From NCBI GenBank assembly GCA_017507285.1, contig JAFWBF010000201.1, positions 1 through 13,150 of the forward strand: a stretch of DNA of 13,150 nt. The letters run 5' to 3'. Position numbers and translations under genes: made by a program. The notes beneath the pieces were generated by a model, which saw only the letters and a program-made list of their open reading frames with translations, was not told where the DNA came from and searched no databases. The stretch is from Bacteroidales bacterium (GTDB lineage Bacteria; Bacteroidota; Bacteroidia; Bacteroidales; P3). This document shows, one piece after another, positions 7,529-13,150 of this stretch (its first letter is position 1; each line of letters opens with the position of its first letter).

Positions 7529-8224
7529 ATGTTGGCAATTGCAAACAGTATTATCCCGGTCGAAGCACAGCAAACTTTGAGCCATATAGCCGACTATGTC
7601 CAGTTTTCTACAAGCGGCATTACCTTCGAACCTCTATCGGGGCATGTAGATGTGTTTGCCTATTGTACCTCTGATACATTGGTGCTTGCGCCCAATATCC
7701 CTCAGTATTATGTTGATTTGTTTGCTCGTAGAGGTGTGAACTATTGTTTTGGAACTACCCCGGTAGGGGAGGATATAGATAGTGTGGTGGCCTACAATGT
7801 GGCATCGAACAACAGTGTGGCAGTCCATAATTTCAAGAAAACCGACTTGGTTGTAGCCAATATCATACATGATTTGCAGCATATTGCATGCAAACAATCG
7901 TTCTCAAGATGTAGCACATTGTTATTAGTAGATGCCGCTATCACGTCGGACAAAGGGATAGCCAAGGAGTTGACAAATGCCGACATTGATGTTCTATATG
8001 TGTCGCCCAACGAAATTATGTTGCCCGGTTATCGTTGTGGATGCTTTGGTGGATGTTGTGGCGTGGTAGAAAACAAGGTGGTGGTGTGTGGTAGTATGGA
8101 CTTTCACTCCCAAGGAAATGAGATAAGAAACTTCATCGCCAACCATGGATTTCAAATCATAGAATTGGCATATTTGCCGCTTTTGGATGTGGGTAGTATA
8201 TTCTTTGTAGAAACAGAGAGATAG
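7529..8224 (+). CDS. DUF6873-like protein (possible GME-fold)
   Basis: The 231-residue soluble protein has no signal peptide or membrane segment. Its motif layout recalls the DUF6873 family, which databases describe as having the guanidino-modifying-enzyme fold: SGHVDVF (37-43), an ED...YN segment (81-90), CKQSFSRCS (121-129), DAAITSDKGI (135-144), LPGYRCGCFGGCCGV (165-179), GSMDFHSQGNEI (188-199) and a closing LLDVGSIFF (218-226). The assignment is from memory of motif patterns and is moderate in confidence. Four cysteines crowd 170-177, which is unusual for a cytosolic protein of this size and could mean metal or redox chemistry. The gene starts 2 nt after lptB, so it is probably in the same operon, but no functional link is known to me. 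No biochemical activity is assigned. Confidence 0.8.
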   Translation: MLAIANSIIPVEAQQTLSHIADYVQFSTSGITFEPLSGHVDVFAYCTSDTLVLAPNIPQYYVDLFARRGVNYCFGTTPVGEDIDSVVAYNVASNNSVAVHNFKKTDLVVANIIHDLQHIACKQSFSRCSTLLLVDAAITSDKGIAKELTNADIDVLYVSPNEIMLPGYRCGCFGGCCGVVENKVVVCGSMDFHSQGNEIRNFIANHGFQIIELAYLPLLDVGSIFFVETER

Positions 8225-8286
8225 CATTTGGCAGTGCACAATTTATTTTTTTTCCTCTTATATCAGAAATTTCCCAAAAAAATTTG

Positions 8287-8296
8287 TACCTTTGCA
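8287..8296 (+). promoter_or_regulatory. Bacteroidota-type promoter of kamD
   Basis: TACCTTTGCA fits TAnnTTTG exactly, 62 nt after the preceding gene and 86 nt before the kamD ATG. The upstream A-rich/TTTG tract (AAAAAAATTTG, 8276-8286) resembles the region before the other -7 elements. The expected leader of about 80 nt is too short for a cobalamin riboswitch. Confidence 0.75.
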
Positions 8297-8381
8297 TTCG
8301 ATTTAGTGGGTCGATATTGCTCGAATATTGTCCCGTAAATATATTCATAAGTTTGATATTCAAAAATATAAATTAAAAGAT

Positions 8382-9938
8382 ATGCAAAAGAGTAAAGTAG
8401 GCTTAGATTTTACAAAAGTAGAATATGCACGTGGTATAGCCAAAAAAATAGCCGACCAAGTACAAGATTTTGTTGGAAATTATACAACAGTAGCCGTTGA
8501 ACGTACGCTATGTCGTTTGTTGGGAATAGATGGAGTAGATGCCAACGATGTGCCACTTCCAAACGTAGTGGTTGATGAATTGAAGGGCAAAGGTGTGCTT
8601 AACCAAGGTGTGATGTTCTATATTGGTAATGCAATGTTGGAAACCAAGCTTTCAGCACAAGCCATTGCAGAACAAATGGCGGAAGGAAAGTTGGACGTGA
8701 CCCAGCTACCGCTACACTCTGTTGAAGAGATAAAGAAGGCTTTGCAACCAACTATCGACGCTACAATCGAGCGTATTCGCAACAACCGTTTGCGTCGCGA
8801 AAATTATATCAATACTATTGGCGAAGGCTCGAAACCATATTTGTACATCATTGTTGCCACAGGTAATATATACGAAGATGTGATACAAGCTCAAGCCGGA
8901 GCACGCCAAGGTGCCGACATCATAGCAGTAATACGTACCACAGGTCAAAGTCTGTTGGACTATGTACCATACGGCGCTACCACCGAAGGATTTGGAGGTA
9001 CATTTGCCACTCAGGAAAACTTCCGCATTATGCGTAAAGCCTTGGACGAAGTTGGCGAAGAAGTAGGTCGTTACATACGCCTATGCAACTACTGCTCCGG
9101 ATTATGTATGCCCGAAATAGCAGCTATGGGTGCTTTGGAAGGTTTGGATGTTATGCTTAACGATGCTTTGTATGGCATTTTGTTCCGCGATATCAATATG
9201 CAACGTACTCTTATCGACCAATATTTTTCGCGTATAATCAACGGTTTTGCAGGCGTTATTATCAATACCGGTGAGGATAACTACCTTACTACTGCCGATG
9301 CTTACGACGAAGCTCATACCGTATTGGCTTCCGACCTTATCAACGAACAGTTGGCTCTTTTGGCCGGTTTGCCCGAAGAACAAATGGGATTGGGTCATGC
9401 ATTTGAAATGAATCCCGACCTCGAAAATGGATTCTTATATGAGTTGGCTCAAGCTCAAATGCTACGCGAAATATTCCCAAAAGCTCCTTTGAAATACATG
9501 CCTCCTACAAAATTTATGACAGGTAACATATTCAAAGGCCATATACAAGATGCCTTGTTCAACATGATTGGTATATGGACAAACCAAGGTTTGCAATTGT
9601 TGGGTATGCCTACCGAGGCTATACATACCCCATTTATGAGCGATCGTTACCTTGCCATTGAAAATGCCAAATACATATTCGGCAATATGAAAAACATTGG
9701 CGATGAAGTAGAATTCAAAGACGGTGGTATAATCAAAACACGTGTTCAAGAGGTGTTGAACAACGCTACAACATTGCTCGAAAATATGGAAAAAGAAGGA
9801 CTATTCACTGCACTGGAAAAAGGTATATTTGGCAATGTGAAACGTCCAAAGAATGGCGGTAAAGGTTTGGATGGTGTTACCGAAAAGGGTGCCAACTACT
9901 TCAATCCGTTCGTTGACCTTATGAAAGGTAAGAAATAA
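8382..9938 (+). CDS. kamD: lysine 5,6-aminomutase alpha subunit KamD
   Basis: KamD is the large subunit of the adenosylcobalamin- and PLP-dependent aminomutase that moves the terminal amino group of D-lysine or beta-lysine in lysine fermentation. From the ATG at 8382 the protein has 518 residues, close to the 516 of the clostridial enzyme as I recall it. Long blocks match that family: VIRTTGQSLLDYVPYGATTE at 183-202, RLCNYCSGLCMPEIA at 233-247, NTGEDNYLTTADA at 295-307 and KFMTGNIFKGHIQDALFN at 377-394. The frame extends upstream to a TTG at 8328, but its extra 18 residues do not resemble the family, so the ATG is preferred. The cobalamin- and PLP-lysine-bearing KamE subunit normally lies next door; here a terminator and unrelated DNA follow. 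No kamA, kdd, kce or kal is present. The reading frame is intact, so KamE must come from elsewhere if the enzyme works. Confidence 0.95.
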   Translation: MQKSKVGLDFTKVEYARGIAKKIADQVQDFVGNYTTVAVERTLCRLLGIDGVDANDVPLPNVVVDELKGKGVLNQGVMFYIGNAMLETKLSAQAIAEQMAEGKLDVTQLPLHSVEEIKKALQPTIDATIERIRNNRLRRENYINTIGEGSKPYLYIIVATGNIYEDVIQAQAGARQGADIIAVIRTTGQSLLDYVPYGATTEGFGGTFATQENFRIMRKALDEVGEEVGRYIRLCNYCSGLCMPEIAAMGALEGLDVMLNDALYGILFRDINMQRTLIDQYFSRIINGFAGVIINTGEDNYLTTADAYDEAHTVLASDLINEQLALLAGLPEEQMGLGHAFEMNPDLENGFLYELAQAQMLREIFPKAPLKYMPPTKFMTGNIFKGHIQDALFNMIGIWTNQGLQLLGMPTEAIHTPFMSDRYLAIENAKYIFGNMKNIGDEVEFKDGGIIKTRVQEVLNNATTLLENMEKEGLFTALEKGIFGNVKRPKNGGKGLDGVTEKGANYFNPFVDLMKGKK

Positions 9939-9958
9939 TACAATATTTATTTAGTTGT

Positions 9959-9997
9959 AAGCCGCTATCTTAACGAAAAAAAGATAGCGGCTTTTTT
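9959..9997 (+). terminator. strong rho-independent terminator after kamD
   Basis: AAGCCGCTATCTT (9959-9971) pairs perfectly with AAGATAGCGGCTT (9981-9993) around a 9-nt loop, followed by a T tract to 9997. It lies 20 nt after the kamD stop and shows that kamD is transcribed as the last or only gene of its unit. Confidence 0.95.
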
Positions 9998-10046
9998 GTT
10001 GCCTATGCCTATCCTTTTTGGGAAAGAGAAGTAGATATTTTTGTAA

Positions 10047-10112
10047 TATACCACTATAAAAGTTCTCGACCACCACAATAAAACTTTCTTTATACCACTA
10101 TGAAAGTATATC
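10047..10112. repeat. 22-nt imperfect tandem array (3 units)
   Basis: Units begin at 10047, 10069 and 10091. Units 1 and 3 share TATACCACTATRAAAGT (17 nt with one difference); the middle unit is a degenerate ACCACCACAATAAAACT. The array runs directly into the palindromic 21-nt array that starts at 10108, the two overlapping by a few bases. Confidence 0.6.
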
Positions 10113-10191
10113 CCAAACCTTGGGACAAATATCCCAAGCTTTGGGACAAATATCCCAAGGCTTGGGATGAATATCCCAAACCTTGGGATAT
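10108..10191. repeat. 21-nt tandem palindromic array (4 units)
   Basis: Four units start at 10108, 10129, 10150 and 10171. Each contains TCCCAA-N3-TTGGGA, where the 6-bp arms are invariant and the centre varies (ACC, GCT, GGC, ACC). The period is exactly 21 nt, two turns of B-DNA. Because 21 is a multiple of 3 and the unit is palindromic, both strands can be read as a heptapeptide repeat containing PKxWD, but no gene-like start or context supports a protein. Between the array and the LRR promoter (10192-10353) I see nothing else. Confidence 0.9.
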
Positions 10192-10353
10192 AGAAATACT
10201 GTAGGATTGAACAACTTTATTGGTTGGGAGGATAAACTTTTGTAGTAGGTTTTTGATGTTTTATAGCCATGGATTGAAATGTCCACTTATGCATATATTA
10301 TATATCACCCTATTGGATGTTTGTTACCGGTACGAAAAATAAGTGTTAAAACC

Positions 10354-10385
10354 TTTTGCCAATCAAAAAATAAGTAGTACTTTTG
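10354..10385 (+). promoter_or_regulatory. canonical Bacteroidota promoter of the LRR gene
   Basis: TTTTG at 10354-10358 and TACTTTTG at 10378-10385 are separated by 19 nt, matching the TTTG/TAnnTTTG pattern in full. The predicted transcript start near 10392 lies after the upstream in-frame ATG at 10383, which decides the gene start in favour of 10434. Confidence 0.85.
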
Positions 10386-10433
10386 CAACACAAAAAAGTA
10401 AGTCTTCTGATTACGAAATTAAACAATAATGAT

Positions 10434-12041
10434 ATGAAAAGACTATTCTTATTGTTATTTACCATTATATGTACAGCTGTATGTTTGGCACAAGAGAGGT
10501 TTACCATAGGCGATTTGACCTATGAGGTGATAGATTCGAATAGAGTGGAGGTAGATAGATGTAGCACTTCCGCCACCGCAGTAGTTATCCCCGACTCGGT
10601 GCAATTAGCCGGAAAAATCTACACCGTTAGTCGCATTGGGGAATATGCGTTTTCACATTTAAATCGTTTAGTTTCTGTACATATACCCGGTACGGTTACT
10701 TCTATTGGAAATTGGGCGTTTAATTCGTCTAGAAATTTGTATTCCATAACCATCCCAAACAGCGTTGATAGCATAGGAATATATGCTTTTGATTTGGTGT
10801 ATAACGTTATATACAATGGTGCAGCTGTAGGTAGTCCATGGGGAGCATCAAATATGAACGGCTACGTAGAAGATGGATTTGTTTATGTTGATAGCACTAA
10901 AACGATTCTGTTGAAATACATAGGTATTGATACAAATATTATAATTTCTAAGAGTGTTACTCGTATTGAGAAGGAAGCGTTTATATCCTGTAAATTTACA
11001 TCGATTAGTATTCCCGAAACTGTAAAATCTATTGGAATGGGTGCTTTTGCATTTTGTAGGAATTTGACTTCTGTATCACTTCCTAATAGTATTGATACAA
11101 TTTCGCCCTATTTATTCTATGATTGTGGTTTAAAATCAGTGTCTATTCCTAATAGCGTTACTACGATTTGTGAAAATGCCTTTAGTCTTTGTGGTAATTT
11201 AGACTCTATAGTTATTCCTAGCAGTGTTAAAGAAATTGCTCCATATACATTTAATGGGTGTAAAAATTTGGTGTTTATTGATATTCCCAATAGTGTTTCT
11301 TTTATCGGAAATGCAGCGTTTTATGGGTGTATTAGCATGTCCACAATTATTATTCCCAATAGTGTTACCTCTATTGGGAATAGTGCGTTTGGGTTGGTAA
11401 AGAATATCGTTTATCAAGGTAGTGCAAAGGGTAGCCCTTGGGAGGCATTATGTGTGAATGGATTTGTTGAAAATGAATTTGTTTATTATGATAGTACCAA
11501 AGCTGTATTGGCGGGATATGTTGGAAAAGATTCAAATGTTGTTATAGATAATAGTGTTACATCTATTGCAGAAGCAGCCTTCTTGGGAAATGACAGATTA
11601 TCCTCTGTTTCGATACCCTATGGCGTTACATTTATTGGAAATAAAGCTTTTTTCAATTGCGATTGTTTAACTATGATAGATATTCCCAACAGTGTTACTA
11701 TCATTGGAGAGGAAGCATTCTCTTACTGTAATAGTTTAACCTCCGTTGTTATTCCCGATGGAGTGACTACGATAGGAGATTATGCGTTTTCCGTATGTCG
11801 GAATTTGTCGTCATTTACTATTTCAAGCACCGTTGTTTCTATAGGAAAGTCTGTATTTTCCGATTGTGACAGTTTGAAAGAACTCATTTCGTATGCAACC
11901 AATCCTCCCACAATTGCTGATAAAGTATTTAAATATATACCCAACGCCGCCACCCTCCAAGTTCCACGCGGCAGCCTGGAGAGGTACAAAGCTTCCGATT
12001 GGAACAAGTACTTTGAAGGAAGAATCGTTGAAATTGAATAG
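10434..12041 (+). CDS. BspA-like leucine-rich-repeat exported protein
   Basis: The ATG at 10434 gives 535 residues with a signal peptide (MKRLFLLLFTIICTAVCLAQ). The frame opens at 10383, but that ATG lies inside the promoter. About 15 repeats of some 23 residues follow the TpLRR/BspA pattern (LRR_5): V-T-S-I-G-x-x-A-F-x-x-C-x-x-L-x-S-V-x-I-P-x-S. Two repeats run into non-LRR islands, GSPW with W136 and GSPW with W336, each followed by an NGxVExxFVYxDSTK stretch; the islands are exactly 200 residues apart, which shows an internal duplication. The C-terminus (NPPTIADKVF... SLERYKASDW...) is the tail usual for Bacteroidales LRR proteins. No type IX sorting domain is evident. Family members act in adhesion and surface recognition; the ligand here is unknown. 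Its last 69 nt recur at 12977-13045. A lipoprotein gene starts 2 nt after the stop. Confidence 0.92.
   Translation: MKRLFLLLFTIICTAVCLAQERFTIGDLTYEVIDSNRVEVDRCSTSATAVVIPDSVQLAGKIYTVSRIGEYAFSHLNRLVSVHIPGTVTSIGNWAFNSSRNLYSITIPNSVDSIGIYAFDLVYNVIYNGAAVGSPWGASNMNGYVEDGFVYVDSTKTILLKYIGIDTNIIISKSVTRIEKEAFISCKFTSISIPETVKSIGMGAFAFCRNLTSVSLPNSIDTISPYLFYDCGLKSVSIPNSVTTICENAFSLCGNLDSIVIPSSVKEIAPYTFNGCKNLVFIDIPNSVSFIGNAAFYGCISMSTIIIPNSVTSIGNSAFGLVKNIVYQGSAKGSPWEALCVNGFVENEFVYYDSTKAVLAGYVGKDSNVVIDNSVTSIAEAAFLGNDRLSSVSIPYGVTFIGNKAFFNCDCLTMIDIPNSVTIIGEEAFSYCNSLTSVVIPDGVTTIGDYAFSVCRNLSSFTISSTVVSIGKSVFSDCDSLKELISYATNPPTIADKVFKYIPNAATLQVPRGSLERYKASDWNKYFEGRIVEIE
11973..12041 (+). repeat. direct repeat, copy 1 (3' end of the LRR gene)
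   Basis: The last 69 nt of the LRR gene recur at 12977-13045 with four differences. The two copies are 1004 nt apart and enclose the whole lipoprotein gene. Homologous recombination between them would remove that gene and leave the LRR gene intact. Confidence 0.9.
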
Positions 12042-12043
12042 TT

Positions 12044-12955
12044 ATGAAAAACAAGTATTATTTGCTAATAATAAGCGTATTTTTGTCATGTTCGAAGCAA
12101 AAGACAGAGTATTCTTTTCCATTGTCAGAAAAGGTTACACTAGAAATAAGCAAAGAAAGAGAAAACAACCTAATAACTTTACAGTTGAATGTCGATGGGA
12201 AAATCTCATCTATTCATGGTGAAGCTAACACAGATTTTTGTTGTGTAAACGACAGAGTCAATATCATTTATCCTGCAATGTTTTCGCTCTACGATACTGC
12301 TTATTATATACCAACATGTATAATAAACTCGCACTATGGAGCTTGCAAGTATTATATAGTATACAAGATTTCTGATTTTTTGTGGGATATATACATTATA
12401 CCATTCGATGACGTAAGCATAGAAGATATAGACAACAATGGTATTATGGAAATACTAGAATATAAGAACAATGGCGACACATTAATGTATTCCTTTTATG
12501 ATGGTACACTTGTGCCATATCAATGTGCAAAAAAAATATATTTCAACGATACCACAAGTATTTATACAATAAACAACAATCTTAAAACGAACAATTTTCC
12601 AATAAGGGTAACAGAAGTAAAATCGGAAACTGAACGCACGATAAATCTAATATTCGAATCGGATACAAACAAAATAGAAATCGAAAACATATACGACAAT
12701 TTAGAATCAGTAATAGAATTTACTGCGAATAACAATATATATTATCTATGTTTGTTCTATGCTTATGCAGGTTTCGACTATTTTTATTTGTTCGATACAC
12801 AGAAAGGTAAAGTTAATATATCGGGACATTTCAATTTTGGACAAGACAGTAGTTACGATTTTATATATCATAGCCTTGATATGAAAGGTTATATAAGTGT
12901 TGCAATACATTCTGCCAAACGAATAGACATCATTAAGTTATATGAATATGAATAA
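12044..12955 (+). CDS. hypothetical lipoprotein
   Basis: The 303-residue product has a lipoprotein signal peptide (MKNKYYLLIISVFLSC, with Cys16 the likely lipidated residue), so it should be anchored to a membrane outside the cytoplasm. I do not recognise a family. The mature part is rich in beta-strand-like alternation, Asn, Asp and Tyr; one segment (IEDIDNNGIMEIL, 126-138) resembles the Asp-rich loop of FG-GAP/VCBS-type repeats, which can bind calcium. The start ATG is 2 nt past the LRR stop, so translation is probably coupled to it. The coding sequence is AT-rich. It is enclosed by direct repeats of the LRR 3' end, which suggests that it was inserted into, or left between, tandem LRR genes. 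A partner role for the LRR protein is possible but unproven. Confidence 0.8.
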   Translation: MKNKYYLLIISVFLSCSKQKTEYSFPLSEKVTLEISKERENNLITLQLNVDGKISSIHGEANTDFCCVNDRVNIIYPAMFSLYDTAYYIPTCIINSHYGACKYYIVYKISDFLWDIYIIPFDDVSIEDIDNNGIMEILEYKNNGDTLMYSFYDGTLVPYQCAKKIYFNDTTSIYTINNNLKTNNFPIRVTEVKSETERTINLIFESDTNKIEIENIYDNLESVIEFTANNNIYYLCLFYAYAGFDYFYLFDTQKGKVNISGHFNFGQDSSYDFIYHSLDMKGYISVAIHSAKRIDIIKLYEYE

Positions 12956-12961
12956 AATGCA

Positions 12962-13045
12962 AATAATGCCACAAATAGCCTGGAGAGATACAAAGCCTCC
13001 GATTGGAACAAGTACTTTGAAGGAAGAATCGTTGAAATAGAATAA
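12962..13045 (+). pseudogene. orphan 3' fragment of a second LRR gene (direct repeat copy 2)
   Basis: From 12977 to the TAA at 13045 the frame encodes SLERYKASDW...GRIVEIE, the same 22 residues as the LRR C-terminus. The four nucleotide differences (AGG/AGA, GCT/GCC, ATT/ATA, TAG/TAA) are all silent. Just before it, codons for N-N-A-T-N match the NAAT of the intact gene with LQVPRG missing, so homology reaches back to about 12962 across a small deletion. No start codon exists in this frame after the lipoprotein stop. It is best read as the remnant of a deleted LRR paralogue. Confidence 0.85.
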
Positions 13046-13073
13046 TAGTGTATATATATAATATAGTATAGAT

Positions 13074-13150
13074 ATGAAGAGAATAATATTAAGCATAGTA
13101 GCAGTAGTGGTGCTTATTGTTGTAATGATTAGCTGTGAAACCAACACCCA
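13074..13150 (+). CDS. lipoprotein, N-terminal fragment cut by the window edge
   Basis: An ATG at 13074 opens MKRIILSIVAVVVLIVVMIS followed by Cys21, a lipoprotein signal peptide with a charged start and a long hydrophobic stretch. Only 25 codons are visible and the frame stays open at the end. It lies 28 nt after the orphan LRR fragment. It could be a second lipoprotein in the same cluster; the mature part is not in the window, so no function can be given. Confidence 0.6.
   Translation, partial: MKRIILSIVAVVVLIVVMISCETNT

Noticed and set aside
8328..8381. TTG start of kamD at 8328
   Set aside because: The extra 18 residues do not resemble the KamD family; the ATG at 8382 gives the usual length and N-terminus.
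8297..8381. Cobalamin riboswitch in the kamD leader
   Set aside because: The leader is only about 80 nt and shows no B12-box-like sequence; such riboswitches need about 200 nt.
10098..10286. 62-codon minus-strand frame with WDI heptads as a real repeat protein
   Set aside because: The repeat is better explained at DNA level by palindromes; no promoter or start context supports translation.
10383..10433. Upstream ATG as start of the LRR gene
   Set aside because: It lies within the TACTTTTG promoter element, upstream of the expected transcript start, and would put 17 polar residues before a good signal peptide.
11893..12222. 109-codon frame overlapping the end of the LRR gene and the start of the lipoprotein gene
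   Set aside because: It is out of frame with both well-supported genes and has no features of its own.

Overview
The window looks like a chromosomal segment of a Bacteroidales-type Bacteroidota genome. Promoters carry the phylum's TAnnTTTG -7 element (TACCTTTGCA, TATCTTTGCA, TACTTTTGCA) instead of an E. coli TATAAT box, genes lack strong Shine-Dalgarno sequences, and the gene content fits the group: ClpC, SmpB, LptB, a KamD-type lysine 5,6-aminomutase subunit, a BspA-like leucine-rich-repeat protein and lipoproteins. No rRNA, tRNA or CRISPR array was seen.

Layout. Positions 1-376 hold no convincing gene but two abutting short tandem arrays (22-nt and 23-nt periods). A plus-strand terminator follows at 377-418. 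A doubtful small minus-strand reading frame (443-643) may be the end of a decayed insertion sequence. From 800 to 6534 everything is on the minus strand: a glycosyltransferase family 2 protein fused to a polyprenyl-phosphate sugar transferase-like membrane half whose catalytic domain has collapsed (800-2749), clpC (2927-5548), a 509-nt regulatory or empty gap with several palindromes, and smpB (6058-6534). Reading the other way are lptB and a closely coupled DUF6873-like gene (6804-8224), then a single-gene kamD unit with its own promoter and strong terminator (8287-9997). After kamD lie two more short tandem arrays, 22-nt and 21-nt periods (10047-10191). The last part is a BspA-like LRR gene (10434-12041), a lipoprotein gene 2 nt behind it (12044-12955), a duplicated remnant of the LRR gene's 3' end (12962-13045), and the start of a second lipoprotein gene cut by the window edge.

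How the genes relate. SmpB (rescue of stalled ribosomes) and ClpC (unfoldase for ClpP) both serve protein quality control, but they are separated by 509 nt and need not be co-transcribed. LptB powers lipopolysaccharide transport, and the glycosyltransferase is probably an envelope glycan enzyme. KamD normally works with KamE, which is not adjacent here. The LRR protein and the lipoproteins form an exported or surface cluster.

The least ordinary signals are three. First, the orphan LRR C-terminal module, 69 nt with only synonymous differences from the parent, forms direct repeats around the lipoprotein gene. Second, several short arrays have periods of 21-23 bp, about two helical turns, and the two best are palindromic. 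Third, kamD stands alone. None is proven to be a new system.
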